64,000 nt of DNA from Bactericera cockerelli (GCA_024516035.1 CM044961.1:16605756-16669755), one strand, 5' to 3'. Shown: positions 34,417-46,985, numbered from the stretch's first letter. The notes: generated by a model from the sequence alone, not told the origin. Numbers and translations: made by a program.

Positions 34417-34985
34417 AGCCAGCCTCCGTGGCGTAATGGTTGTGACTACTGAGCGTAGTCCAGAGATCCTGAGTTCGATTCCCGGTTGGAGCAGACTTTT
34501 CGAAGAAAATTCTGTTCCCTTCAAACACGTCCTGATCAAGACGTTAAAACCAAATATGTTAAATGACACGAATAGTTCAGTGGTCAAGCTCTCGCTTGCC
34601 ATGCGGAAGGTCCCGTGTTCGAACCCCCGTGCGGACAAAAATTTGTATTCAAAATTTGGTTACAGTTGTTTGTAAGGGATACCTTCCGGTGCGCTCGTGT
34701 TGACCCAGCAACTAAATGGAAATTATTGTGTCACTCCTCGCCCATCAGAGGGGAGGCATACTACGGGATGAGCAGGCTACAACACAGACCACAAGCGCCT
34801 TCAGTAGCTCCTATTTCATGGCTACGAAATATTAAAGGCTGTGAAACACTCTCCTTAAAAATAAAAATAAATAGATTCGTTGGCATTAAGAAGGGCATCC
34901 AGCCATAAAAAAAACTTGCTCCAAACCTACCAACCTCATGGTCAACCATGAGGTTGAACAATGTCGACCCCAATAGCAACGTAAG
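34417..34985 (+). mobile_element. tRNA-derived SINE (family A), long copy
   Basis: Head CTCCGTGGCGTAATGGTTGT (A box), B box GAGTTCGATTCCCGG, then GAAAATTCTGTTCCCTTCAA, a second tRNA-like part at 34565-34630 (CGTGTTCGAACCCCCGTGCG), and tail GAAGGGCATCCAGCC ... ATGAGGTTGA. Confidence 0.7.
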
Positions 34986-35034
34986 CTAATATGGGATAAA
35001 TACAAGGGAGATAATTATATGTAGGTATATATTT

Positions 35035-35190
35035 GTGTTAATCACTTTCCTGATGTCGCAAGTACTCAAACTCGCTTTACTAAATCTACGTTGAAACCGT
35101 GACTTGAACCACCGACCTTATCGACTTTACAAGTCTTTACACGGACTTTACAAGTCCGCCGCCTTATCGATCAAGCTACTGAGGTCGTTT
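35035..35190 (-). mobile_element. tRNA-derived SINE (family D)
   Basis: Minus-strand head CAGTAGCTTGATCGATAAGG with GGCGGACTTGTAA and GGTGGTTCAAGTC (B box). It carries a local duplication (acaagtctttacacgg...) in the anticodon region. Confidence 0.65.
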
Positions 35191-35507
35191 TTTTTGTGTA
35201 ATTTTCCAGCAATTCAAAGGTATTGTTCTTACTAATTATAGCGCCGGCGATCTGTCATTGATTGAGTCATTATTTACAAATTCGTATTATAACATAAGAT
35301 ATGATGACATCTAATCAAAGGCTAATGAAGTGACTTTCTTGAGTGAAGCATTTTATCAATTCATTAAGGATGCACGAAAAATATCAATAAAAACATGATG
35401 ATATCGGTAGGTATAAAAATTATATTTTATGTGACCAAGAGAAATTCTATGATCCACAAATCACAGCAGTTAATAATACAGGTATATATTGATAGCATTG
35501 CATCTTT

Positions 35508-35640
35508 GTCGGTCCAGGTAGCTCAGTGTTCTTTCCCGCTGGTAGCGTCGGTCTGGTAATCCAAAGGTCGCGTATAAAACCCAGGTAGGACATGACAAGT
35601 TATCCTCCCCATTGCAATTTTGACCACATAATAATATCTC
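35508..35640 (+). mobile_element. tRNA-derived SINE (family E)
   Basis: GTCCAGGTAGCTCAGTG head, GGTCTGGTAATCCAAAGG, tail GACATGACAAGTTATCCTCC, as in 6112-6236. Confidence 0.6.
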
Positions 35641-36135
35641 ATGAAAAAAGAGAGCTATGCTAGCTCATATTAAGCTTAAGAGATTTACGATAGGTTAGTG
35701 ATGAACAAGAAGTCTATAAAATAGGTAATCGTATATGTTAGGCATACCTACAGTTTTCAGTGTATTTCTTAGGAGTAAAATATAGCTATACCTACCTCTA
35801 AAATTCTAAATATCATATTGAATTGCGAAAAAACTTGCCGAAAATTTTCAGCAAGTAGAGCCAAAAATGTAAAAATATGTACTACCTACCCTTTTGCAGG
35901 AATTGCAATCTGAAAGTTTTCAGACTAAATTCACTTTGTGATATTAAATTAGTAGTTATGAATATGGTTGTAAAGTTTTAATAATATAATTTTGTTGTGT
36001 GAAGGTATACCTACAGTATGTTTAAAAAATTAATACTCAACGGACGGTTGTGAATTTCGCAAATAAATGAACAGTGTGAGTCCTAGTTTGTCAAATTAAG
36101 TTTAAAGTTTTTTTTTTAAAAAAGTTATCATATTT

Positions 36136-36268
36136 TTGTTAATCACTTTCGTGATATCACAACTACTCAAACTAGCTTTACTAAATCTACGCTGAAACCG
36201 GGACTTGAACCACCGACCTCCAGGTTACAAGTCCGCCGCCTTATCGATCAAGCAATTGAGGTCGGTTA
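36136..36268 (-). mobile_element. tRNA-derived SINE (family D)
   Basis: Same family as 35035-35190: GTTAATCACTTTCGTGATAT to CCGCCTTATCGATCAAGC, B box inverse GACTTGAACCACC. Confidence 0.7.
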
Positions 36269-37854
36269 GTTTGTCAAAATAATTAGCATCTGACGGGATT
36301 TCAGCTGCAAGTCTTTTGTCATGACACATCCATCCCTATAGATGGGATACATACGAAAAAGATCATACTTGTGTGCATTACTATTGCGGGTAGGTAAATT
36401 CCTGTTTTTCCCACCGGTCTAGAGGTCACTTGGATCTATGTACTTTTCCAAAGAAATGATAGCCAGTAGGTGAGTTTTGACTTCGTGTATGGATTGTCAA
36501 TTCGTCATGCATATTTCCCTTCAAATACCGTTCGTTGCATCGAAAAATATTAAAAAATCAGAGAGATATTTAATCATTAGTTCAATATTTTTTTCGAAAT
36601 TTTGATTTTTCCCTTTTTTCCTTTCCTGAATTTAGAATACTTCTACAGTTGCAATTCTGCGTATCACTAGTTAAAAAAAACACTGCCAATTATAGACACA
36701 GTACTTCCTCGTGATTGCTTCACATTGTAAACACGTGCCAATTTTGAGATTTTATAGAAAATTACTTGTATCTCCAAAACGGCTCAACCGATTTTCTTCA
36801 AATTTGTTTTATATGGTAGAATATCGTTTTTTCTACATTCTAAATTCCACAAAAAATTCTGTATCGGCAAGTCGTGGTCCTTATTTTTTTACTTTTTTGT
36901 CCAAAATTTCGGATTTTCTGAAATATCAGAGTCAAATTGTAATTAATTAAAAAATAATATAAATAGTCTATGTAAAATGATAACATGCATATACATACAA
37001 AATTTCATCGAAATCGGGTGTACCGTTCACGAAAAGATATAAGCGTTTAAGTAAAAAGTTAGTGGTCAGGCGCATGGTCTCTTTCACCCAGAACCGCTAG
37101 TATGAATTCGATAATTTAAAATGGGACCATCTACAGAATGTCTCCTAGATATGTGCAAAATTTCAATCAAAATAGGTCGAGTAGTTTTCGAGATTTGCGC
37201 GTTACAAGGAATCGTTTTAACAGCCCGACAGACAGACAAGACCGACAGACGGACACAAAACCAAATTTACTCAGTAGGTTATGAAACGTCCAGAAATATG
37301 AAAAAAATTGAAATCGGAGCAAAAAAATATTTTTTTTTTTTACAAAAACGAACACAATACTTCCGATTTCTAATATTAGAAATTTCTCGGAAGTAATACC
37401 CTCTGCTATTTTGTTTCAATAAATTCCAAGTTCTTCCAGACGCGTGAAGGAACGGATAAGATACGATCTATTAAACTGCACCAGAAGGAGAGAAACACAT
37501 CGTTCAAATTTTGAATCTGGGCGCTATTGCATTTTGAAGAACACTCGATGTCTGAAGCGGTCTGTGTGACCATTTTTGTGTCCACTGGAAGTTATAAATG
37601 AAATTTTTCCGAGTATAAATGGTATTACTGACCAACTATATCAATCAAATCAAATAGTTAGATTAATAAGGCAGTTGATTTAAACCTGTAGGTTGGATGT
37701 TCGAGTCTTACCCAAGATTATTTTTTGGCACATTTATTTGCTATATTTTTGATATCATGATTGTGATAAACACAAAATGATCTTTTTAATGTAACATCTA
37801 AAAATAAAATAAAAATAAGTACATGACAATATTTGTGGTTCGTGCAGAGTTTCA

Positions 37855-38042
37855 GGACTCTCTTACCTTGTTGCTGCTTTCATTACAGCATCTCTCATTT
37901 TTCCTCACGAGGACCCTGAAACACCGTTTACCCCCACGGAAGGTCCAAGTGCAGAGCAGTAGCTGTGGGGATCGAACCGAAGTCAGCGAGTGTCCAATGT
38001 TTACTGCCTCATGCGTTAACCCACATGGCCACGGTGACTACT
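37855..38042 (-). mobile_element. Divergent tRNA-derived SINE (family B)
   Basis: The inverse of the family-B head (ACATGGCCACGGTGACTAC) and B box GGGGATCGAACC are recognisable; the body is strongly diverged. Confidence 0.5.
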
Positions 38043-38049
38043 AGATTGA

Positions 38050-38400
38050 CAAAGTAGGAGAGGGAGAGAGAGAGAAAGAGAGGGAGAGAGAGAGAAAGAG
38101 AGGGAGAGAGAGAAACAGGGGGAGAGAGAGAGAGAAAGAGAGGGAGAGAGAGATTCAGAGGGAGAGAGAGAGAAAGAGAGGGGAGAGAGAGAAAGAGAGA
38201 GAGACAGAGAGAGAAAGAAAGAGAGAGAAAAAAAGAAAGAGAGAGAGAAAAAAAGAGAGAGAGACAGAAAGAGAGAAAGAAAGAAAGAGAGAGAGAAAGA
38301 AAGAGGAAGAGAGAAAGAAAGAGAGAGAGAGAGAGAAATAAAGAAAGAGGAGAGAGAGAAAAAAAGAGAGAGAAGAAAAGAAAGAAAGAGAGAGTTAAAA
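38050..38400. repeat. (GA)n-rich purine tract
   Basis: 350 bp of GAGAGA/GAAAGA with occasional GGGA; ends about 100 bp before the possible exon at 38505-38522. Confidence 0.95.
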
Positions 38401-38504
38401 GATTCGAGATGAAAGAGAGATATTACAGAAGTACTCTTGAGGAGTGGATTTTTCTAATGAACCTTCTAAAGACCGATTTCTTTAAATATTTGATCTTAAC
38501 TTAC

Positions 38505-38522
38505 CTCGGAGGCTCCAGACAT
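38505..38522 (-). CDS. Possible short first exon (MSGASE) before a perfect donor
   Basis: On the minus strand, ACCATGTCTGG (good initiation context) opens six codons, MSGASE, ending at GAG/GTAAGT. The donor is ideal and the orientation agrees with Kir gene 2. The phase (0) does not fit the Kir exon at 28525. It may therefore be untranslated leader, join an exon I have not identified, or be chance. Confidence 0.25.
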
Positions 38523-40234
38523 GGTTGCAGGTCGTGTATTCTAGTTCCAGGGTTTAACTCGAATAAAGGTCATTGCAACAATTTAGTGTTGATTTTGTTG
38601 ACTCGTGGGAAGTTCTTGTTTTTAGAGCTACTGTTACCTGGTTAGTGTATTGGATGTTCTTGATTGAAAATTAGAGGATCATGATAAGTACCTAACATCA
38701 TATAAGGTACTTTTCATTCCAAATTTCTCTAAATTCTCTCAAACAAGACAGGAGTAATTTAAAATTTTGGGTAACTGGTCAATAAAAGCTTCCTGATCTA
38801 TGCATTTGTACCATAAAAGTTCACACCGACCGACCATTGTGCATGATCAATTTCCTTCTGTTAAACATCCAGGGCAGTGTATTTGTAACTCATATTACGC
38901 GCCAATTCTATTAAAATTCAGCCAAATTTGAATATTCCATTATGATTCAGAAGTGTTTTTTGAGCTTTGTGTGTCTTGCGTTCCATGATCTTTAAACTAA
39001 TATAAATGAACTTTCACTATTCTAAAACAAAACATAATAGGGTATATTTTTAAATAGTGATATTGCAACTGTAGGAGTATTCTAAATTCACGAAAGGGAA
39101 AAATCGAATTTTTTTTGTAATATTTTTCGATGCAACAAAAGGTATTTGAAGGGAAATATGCATGACTATCCAAGTATCCATACACAAAGTCAAAACTCAC
39201 CTACTATCTTTTCTATCATTTCTTTGGAAAAGTGCATCGATCCAAGTGACCTCTAGACCTGTGGGAAAAACAGGGATTTGGCCACAACTCCTTAACAAAG
39301 CAAAATGTTCCACTGCAAGTTTCGCTTATAATATGATAGTCCATGGTGGGCTGAACCTACCCTCAAAATATTTGCATCTGTATACGGGACACCCTGTATA
39401 ATATTTGGCAGTTGACTTGGACCACCCTTGTACTTGGACACAAAGTCGCCTAACAAATAGATATGGTTTCGTATTATGCCAGAAAATTCCAATGCAGTCA
39501 AACAGTGAGTGGATTCAAACAAAAGATAGCACGAGACTGCCGTACTGCAGTTACGGAATAAGATTGCTTTTTCTAATGGCGCATTTTGCAGCCTTCTTTT
39601 GTATTCTTGAATTGATTGTCACTTTGTTCCTGTTTCTGAGCCTTGGAACAAAAAATGCCTGTTTAAGAGGACAGAGCATGTTATCTTGAATATTAGGTAC
39701 ACATACGTAATATCCACCTTAGATTATCGTTAAGGCAGCAGACTTGTAATCATGCGATCGTTGGTTTGGACTCAAAGCATGGATTATTCTAAAGCTGGTT
39801 TGACTTACTAAATGACCACTGCATTTTCAGCCATAACATAAATTTACTGTAAAAGAAACATTTTTTTTTAGCCTAACGGCTTTTTAGTATCTAAGTTTGG
39901 TCATTTGAGATGGTGCTTTACCCTCTTTCGCTGGAAACTTCCAGACATCAATGAAAAAATAATATTCCTTCGAATTAATTATTCCAGTATGGTGATATGA
40001 TTTTCAACTTAATCTAAGCCAAATACTTATACAAAAGGAGGGATTTTTAGTGCCAATGATATGCTCATACGTATATAATCGAAATTAGATATTTACGAGA
40101 ACTGGATATAAGAGAAAGATAACGATTTTCAGGTCAAATTTACCTCTCTCTAAGGTAAAATAACCTCTTTATAAGAGAAACCTGGATATAGGAGAAAATA
40201 ATTCCAGTCCCGGGAGTTCTCTTGTATACAGGAT

Positions 40235-40755
40235 CCCCAAAAATACACTTCGTGTGCAAAAGACGCCAAGAAAATTAGAATCCTTCAAATATAATTAATT
40301 ACCTTAAAATATTTCTTAAAAGGAACTGATATCAAATGAATGCCAAGTTCTCCTAAACTGGAAATCATTTGCCCAGAAAGAAGTCTCAAGCACAGAAATC
40401 AAACTGAGGATTGGACATGACATTTCCCATTAATCTACGATTTACCAACGCTAAAAGTTAACATTAAAAATCTTGGCAAGTTTCAAAAATAAAAAAAAAT
40501 GCTTTCAACTTGCCAAGATTTTTAATGTTAACTTTTAGCGTTGGTAAATCGTAGATTAATGGGAAATGTCATGTCCAATCCTCAGTTTGATTTCTGTGCT
40601 TGAGACTTCTTTCTGGGCAAATGATTTCCAGTTTAGGAGAACTTGGCATTCATTTGATATCAGTTCCTTTTAAGAAATATTTTAAGGTAATTAATTATAT
40701 TTGAAGGATTCTAATTTTCTTGGCGTCTTTTGCACACGAAGTGTATTTTTGGGGG
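40235..40755. repeat. 520-bp near-perfect hairpin (arms ~245 bp, loop ~25 bp)
   Basis: CCCCAAAAATACACTTCGTG at the left end is matched inverted at the right end (CACGAAGTGTATTTTTGGGG), and identity is nearly complete to the centre (CTTGGCAAGTT / AACTTGCCAAG), apart from a net offset of about 3 bases. It is preceded by CTGGATATAAGAGAAA-type repeats, also seen near 16200. Confidence 0.9.
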
Positions 40756-43049
40756 ATATCAGATATTTTTGGTAGGTTACATTTTTTGCAATTTTCTATA
40801 ACTTCACACGAGCACCAAGGTAGAACTAACTATATCCTTGGAAATATTGGTGTCTTAAACTTTTCCTTTCTCATCATCTCTATTCTTCGGTACAATGTAT
40901 CTAAAATATTGCACCTTTAATTTTTTCCTTTAAGCTTATTACACCGGGTTTCTTCTTTCTAGTTGTTCCTTAGGATTTTTGGTCCATGGTTGGCCTATCC
41001 TGCCAGTGGGTTACGGAAATTGAGTGATAATTTTTCCTCGTGTATTAATGGGGAATCCGATAGTATGGATATTCAGGACAATCGGTTCTTATTTATTTTT
41101 TATTTTTAATTTCGGCAAAATATTACCAAAGTGGGTAAGTCGTTCGAAAACGCATTACAAAACAACTAATTAAAAAGAGAATCAACTGGTGTGACACCAC
41201 CACACTTTTCTTATCAGTTGAAAAGAAGTCAGCTTCTGCCACTAAAAGATTCGTGTGGTATATTATAAAATCAACTTCCATACCAAATTTTAAGTCTCTA
41301 GGTTGTACCGTTCTCGAGATATCTCGTTCACAGACAGGCGGACGCACGGACCAATGGACGAAAACAATTTTTATGGTATCCTGAGGCTATGATTCGTCCA
41401 GAAATGTGAAATACAGGGTAGACCAAATTTTCGACAATAAGGAATGTATATTATAGGATAAGGAAAGTAAAAAATTGCATGAATTCGGAAATCAAATACT
41501 TTTAAAAATTATGTACAGTGTACAGCTGTACACGCATGAAAAAAATAGAAAGAGTAGGTACACTCTCTTATGATTTATCAATATTGTTTTGAATATCACA
41601 CGTTCACCCTAAATAACTCAACTATAGTATATCCCTTTCATTATGATAGCTATGACTTATTAAAATCGTAGGCAGGGTTGCCAAAACTGCAAAGACTACA
41701 GAAGTAAAGAATCTTAAGTGCAGGAAGGTGCATTGCACAATACTTCCTTGTACATTTTCTTTCAACCTTAAGGTTGATACAACCTTATGTAGATTCAAAC
41801 ATTCAAAATCATAAATTTCTGATCGATAACCAAGTACCTAGGTAATAATATTATGTGATGCAGTACATATAGGTATGATGATTTTTATTGTGATTTTTAT
41901 TATTAAAATACTAAATAATACCAGCATGATTTTGCGTGTATTTCCCCAACCATTGATTTTCACCGAAGTGATTCATTTGTATTTTTCCTAATAAGTTTGA
42001 CTACTATTTTTTCATTTACCTATAAATTAATAATAAAACCAAACTACATTTTTTTTTTTAAAATAAAGATAATACGTACAAAAATGATTTACCTACTCCA
42101 TAAGAGGGATAAAGCTATTAGCCCAATCCTCATATCAAATACAAGTGAGAACAGACTGATCTACTGATCATAACCAGATTAATTATTTAGGTAGTAGGTA
42201 GCTACATGTTTATAAAACAATCTAAATATAAACAATAGAAAAATGAAGAAGTAAATATTATATTTATTATGTAATCCATGCACTGTGAACCAAGTCAAAC
42301 ATTTGCGAAAACTTTTAAATATTACCTGCACCAAACGTACCCTTCCGACCTTTGTATAGTAGAGCTCCTTTTAATCGCAACGAGTGAGAGAGTGTACTGA
42401 AAATAGATATTTTTAGGACTGCAACATTGTAAGATATTCTGGAATCTGATTGGTTCTCGTATTTTGTCGTGATGATTCTCAACTATCATAATGAAATGGA
42501 TATACTATAGTATCATCGGTCAATGAAACAACAAAAGAAAACCAGTTCTCTTTTGGTTTTTTCGCAAAAAAGTAGGTACTACACAGATACCGATTGGAAT
42601 AATCTTTTATGATTTGTTTACCCTTCTCTTGTGTTTAGTTATGTAAAGTCAAGCATTTTTATGGATCGGTAATTCTCAGAAATCAAATGCGTAACAACGA
42701 AATTTCGTGAAATTGTTTTTACATTAACTATTCCCGTTATGTATGTGTGTTATGTATGCATGCTTAGATTACTTAGGGAGAATCTCAATTCTCCGAGGAT
42801 CTGAATTTTCCGTATGGTTGATGCGATATTGTCAAACAAAACTCAAATCGCCGAATCTCGGCTTGCAGGCCTACAAAAAAAAGGCCTACATATTTTCAAA
42901 ATACTAAAACTTAAGATGACCTTAACAAGTAAATACTCGTTGTGTGTGTTTTTTTTTATAGCCTCGTACATCGTACATTATTTTAATTTAGTACTCTATA
43001 CCTAATTGTTTTAGTTTTTTATACATTACAAATTATATTATGTACATTA
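40756..43049. other. No gene seen
   Basis: Apart from the dispersed repeat at 41110-41460 this is AT-rich DNA without exon-like sequence or recognisable elements. Confidence 0.45.
41110..41460. repeat. Dispersed repeat shared with 53220-53810
   Basis: GTGTGACACCACCACACTTT, AAATCAACTTCCATACCAAA, GTTCACAGACAGGCGGACGC and ATGATTCGTCCAGAAATGTG recur at 53220-53810 in the same order. Confidence 0.65.
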
Positions 43050-43348
43050 AGTAGTCACCGTGGCAGAGTGAGTTAGCGCGCTAGGCATTGCACACATGGT
43101 GACCTGGGTTCGATTCCCAGCGGGGCAGGAATTTTTCTGCTCTGTACTTGGATGTTTGGGGTCCACTCATACCTCGTGAGGAAAAATGTGTAGTTACTTG
43201 TATGAGTAACGACCAGTGGCGGCATTACCAGAGTAAAAAGAAATTAATGTAATAGAATGATTCGAAATGTGAAGGAGGCTCTTAGTAATGCAGCGCTACC
43301 CTCAAAAAATTGTGAAGAGGCCTTGGGCTTCACCACAAATAAAATCAT
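43050..43348 (+). mobile_element. tRNA-derived SINE (family B), full length
   Basis: GTCACCGTGGCAGAGTGAGT head, B box GGGTTCGATTCCC, CTGCTCTGTACTTGGATG body, then ACCAGTGGCGGCATTACCAG and a tail GTGAAGAGGCCTTGGGCTTC. It is the best-preserved copy of this family in the window. Confidence 0.8.
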
Positions 43349-44364
43349 ACATAATTATTATGTGCATTAGATCAAGTAGGTATTTTCAATATGATATTGT
43401 TAAAGATATTAGATATTTCATTGAATAATCTCACTCATATCTTTAAAAAAAGCTAGACGAAGAAAAATACATTCATCTATAAGACCAAATAACCTAAAAA
43501 AGATCGAAGAAAGAAAGGCAGCAAACACAGCCATTACGTATATTTCATTTGAGGAATCCCTGAGCTCTGATACTCGGAGAACATAGGTACTCTAATCGAA
43601 ATTATATTGTGCGCTACCAATGACTTAAGAAGCTTATAACTCAAAAACCGTACATTTTTTGAAGACGGCTATTCTGACAAGGAATCATCTGACAAGACTC
43701 AGGAATATGTTCTGAAAGTTTCAGCTCGATAGAATAAAGCCTTAATAGCGATACATGTGATTACGTGAAGAAAAGTCGGTGAACGTCAAAAATCAACAAA
43801 AAATGTTATAACTCATAAATGGTTATAGTTATAAAAAAATTACACAGAATAAAAAAAGCTGTAAATTGGTCAAATAATAAACATACAAAGTTTCAGCTTT
43901 CTATTATCAGCCGCATTTGAGATACAGGCAATACCGCCAAAGCGCCGCCGAGTGACCGCGGAAGTTTTTATTTTGTTAAAACCTCGAGCTGCAAGCATTA
44001 AGAACCCATAACCAAAATGTCATAATTTTAACTTGAACCATATGCCCGTGGTAAGTCGAATGCGGAAAAAAAAAAAAAAAATAATAAAGTATGAATCTTT
44101 TACTAATTTTGGGGGTGCTCGTAAAAGCGGTTAGGGGTGTCAGAAAAAGGTCAAATAAAAAGTAGTCATCTTCTATTCGACGAGGAAAACACGAATATGA
44201 AGAAAAAAGATTAAGAAGTTTTATTTAAGAAGGTCAAAATTACAAAAGAAAATACATACGAACTCGGTTTAGCGTAAGTATAGCACGCTCGTTTTGTTTA
44301 TCTTGGCGTTGCAAAACTAGCGTTTTGCTTGACGTTGCAAAACTAGCGTTTTGCTTGATCAACT

Positions 44365-44700
44365 GCCTCCGTGGCGTAATGGTTGTGACTACTGCCTGTA
44401 GTCCAGAGTTCCCGAGTTCAACTGACGGCTGGGGCAGACTTTTCGAAGAAAATTCTGTTCCAGCCAAACACGTGAGGCTGGCATTTCCGGCCCTACCCAG
44501 GCTGGGTGAGGTTAATGTGGGTAGCTGGTACGATTCCCAGCAAATGGAGGGTAAAACCCCCGTCCTAATCCAGGACGTTAAATCAAATAGAATCGTTGGC
44601 GTTAGGAAGGGCATCCAGCCGTAAAAAATGTGCCAAAACCAATCAACCTCAACCATGAGGTTGACCCTGCTTGAGCGGGATAAGACAGAGTAAAAGAAGA
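44365..44700 (+). mobile_element. tRNA-derived SINE (family A) with central domain
   Basis: CCTCCGTGGCGTAATGGTTG head, then a central block TCCGGCCCTACCCAGGCTGG GTGAGGTTAATGTGGGTAGC, GGGTAAAACCCCCGTCC, and tail GGAAGGGCATCCAGCCG ending near an (AAG)n tract. The central block also occurs in the 5S-derived SINEs. Confidence 0.75.
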
Positions 44701-45091
44701 AGAAGAACTGTTCTGACTCAATGGCGGCATTTCGTTACTGAATATTTTACCCGTGTCTGGGTTCCCGTTTGGAATTTCATAAAATCCTATCTTATTGCAC
44801 AACAAGAAACGATTGGAAATGATTGTGAAAAATTGGACTTTCCTTTCCGAGTGTGGAAATTACACAGAAACAGTCAACGAGTGAGCAGTAAGTACATCAA
44901 TCAATCTGTGAGTGTATTTTGACCTATGAGAGTCAAGTAAATGTCAGCATTACCAAGTATCCACTTTACTGGACGTTGCTAAACTTCAGGGAACATACGA
45001 TAGCTGCTGTATTTCACGCAGAAGTGTTTTTTGAGCTGTTTTTTAATCATTAAAATAAATAATTTATGGACTGCTGTATAATAAGTTACAC

Positions 45092-46172
45092 ATAGGGTAT
45101 GTGGGGGGAAGAGTACGCGCAGCTTAAGAGTACGCAGGGGTAGTTTTCATAGAAGGAAGCAACGTATTTCAACAGGGATCAGCGCTATTGAACAGTTTAT
45201 GATTTAGAGCTCACCAAATTATTTAGTATTGGCCTAGGAAGAAAGCAGCCTGCAATAATGAGGTAAGAATTTTTTTTGGTGTCGCGGATCTAATTTTTTT
45301 GAAAATTATATTATTTTCAGTTTTATTAGGTTTGTGAATTTTCTTAAAGTAATTATTTTTTCTGGTTCAGTAAATTCTAAATTTTCATAATTAATTGTCG
45401 CTTTTTCGTTTGATAGTGGAGTTATTTTTTAAAATAAATTTAATCTATTCGAAGCGAAATGGGGTTAGAGTACGCAAAAGGTTAGAGCACGCAAAATGGG
45501 GTTAGAATAGATATTTACTAGGTTCTTTTTTTTTTTTTTTTAAGTGGGGTTTAACGTCGCTTTCAACTGCCATGGTCATATCACGACGGGGGTTTTACCC
45601 TCCATTCGCAGGAAACTCACAAACCTGCTATTCACATTGACCTCACCCAGCCTGAGTGGGGCCGGGAAAAGCCAGCGTCACGAGAATTAGAATTTGAATG
45701 GTCACCCATCCAAGTCTTAACCTCGCTGGATGTCGCTTAACTTCGGTGTTCTGAAGGGAACCGGTGTATTCAACATGCCATCGACGCTGGCTTACTAGGT
45801 TCTTTGGATGCCTAGTTAGTTGGTGGTTCCTAAACTTGCCCTGAGTCCTTCCTGAACGTGGCTGTTATCAAAATACTCACATTAACCTCACCTACACAAA
45901 TTTTGGCCAGAAAACTATTTTTGAATGATTTTCCTATACAAACTCTTTTCCTATACGCAGCGTACTCTTGCCCCACCGCGGTGGGGTAAGAATACGCAAA
46001 AAATGACTTTGCTAAATTAATTTTACAATTTTTACACCACAAGGTGAAATCCTAAAATAAAAACAAAATCAGTGCATCAGGGTGCGACATTTCAGAACAA
46101 TAGATCTAACCGAAAAAATTGGAAAAATCTAAATGTGTTTTTTTTGCGTACTCTTCCCCCCACCTACCCTAT
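45092..46172. mobile_element. 1.08-kb TIR element
   Basis: ATAGGGTATGTGGGGGGAAG AGTACGC at the left is matched inverted at the right (GCGTACTCTTCCCCCCACCT). The interior repeats the phrase GTTAGAGTACGCAAAA. It carries a nested 5S-derived SINE. No coding capacity is visible. Confidence 0.75.
45529..45792 (-). mobile_element. 5S rRNA-derived SINE with target duplication
   Basis: The minus-strand head AGCCAGCGTCGATGGC ... ACACCGAAGTTAAGCGAC ... TTGGATGGGTGACC is unmistakably 5S rRNA-like. It is followed by the central block (GGCTGGGTGAGGTCAATGTG type), GGGTAAAACCCCCGTC, and a poly(A) end. A 14-bp target duplication TTACTAGGTTCTTT is at 45515-45528 and 45792-45805. Confidence 0.85.
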
Positions 46173-46253
46173 AGCAGTCCATAATTCATTTATTTTTTTA
46201 TTAAAAACTGTTTTCGAATATAATTAGGTATCATCGCACAAGGAAAAATTAAT

Positions 46254-46335
46254 GGAGAGAGGAGAAAGAGAAGGCCGTCATGGATGATAGATCTGAGGGA
46301 ATGGTAGGATCATCAGCAATAATTCCAAGTGGCCG
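46254..46335 (+). pseudogene. LINE reverse-transcriptase C-terminal relic
   Basis: Reads INGERRKRRPSWMIDLREW before breaking, the pattern GxRxxRRPxWMxDLxxW found near the end of RTE/CR1-like LINE polyproteins. Only about 20 codons are intact, so this is low to moderate confidence. Confidence 0.4.
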
Positions 46336-46493
46336 AATACAAAACAAGAGACATCCCTGAGAGCTTTCTCAGTCTCACTCTCATAATCCCCCAAATCTCC
46401 TTTTCTACTGCTCTCTGATCGGGTCATTTGGATGTGATTGAACAGTACAATACTCTGTTTATCCTGTGAAAATGTTTACTCTTTCAGTCTTGC

Positions 46494-46498
<5 letters not shown>

Positions 46499-46535
<37 letters not shown>

Positions 46536-46570
46536 CCTTTGTCTCTTTCTCTTTTTCTTTCTCTCTCTCG
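46499..46570. repeat. (CT)n microsatellite
   Basis: Pure CT run at 46499-46532, then interrupted CTTT/CTCT. Confidence 0.97.
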
Positions 46571-46736
46571 GAATGATACACAAATCACGCACCGTGCTTG
46601 TGTTATTTTAAGGAAATTTTAAAATTGAAAGGGAGATTTAGGAATTTTGATAGTGAGAGTGCATTCTGTAGTGAGGCCCTAGTCACCAACGTCCAGTATA
46701 GGACACGGTGTATCAAGAAGAAGGAGAAGGAAGACC

Positions 46737-46985
46737 TTTACTTAGCATCGTGGCGTAATGGTTGTGACTACTACCCGTAGTCCAGAGTTCCCGAGTTCAA
46801 CTCCCGGTTGGGACAGACTTTTCGACGAAAATTCTGTTTCCATCCAAACACGTGAGGCTGGCATTTACGGCCCTACTCAGGCTGGGTGAGGTTAATGTGG
46901 GTAGCTGGTACGATTCCCGGCGAATGAAACCCCCGTCCTGACTATCTATCTCAGTCAGGACGTTAAAATCAAATAGAATCAACTG
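46737..46985 (+). mobile_element. tRNA-derived SINE (family A), 3' shortened
   Basis: CATCGTGGCGTAATGGTTGT head, GAGTTCAACTCCCGG box B, and the same central block; ends after GACGTTAAAATCAAATAGAA. Confidence 0.75.

Larger units (their letters stand above)
36400..39275. mobile_element. ~2.9-kb element with 230-270-bp inverted arms
   Basis: CCTGTTTTTCCCACCGGTCT ... at 36400-36670 is matched inverted at 39045-39275. The interior holds a 36680-37400 segment shared with 50217-51105, a SINE and the GA tract at 38050-38400. No transposase is seen. Confidence 0.6.
44956..46247. mobile_element. Repeat family member interrupted by a 1.08-kb TIR element
   Basis: TTTACTGGACGTTGCTAAAC ... GACTGCTGTATAATAA and the far side CAGTCCATAATTCAT ... 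TCATCGCACAAGGAAAA match 50388-50602, which lacks the insert. Confidence 0.7.

Noticed and set aside
37121..37396. 91-codon frame
   Set aside because: Lies in a dispersed repeat also present at 50800-51100; shared repeats of this type with ACAGACAGACAGAC ends are non-coding.
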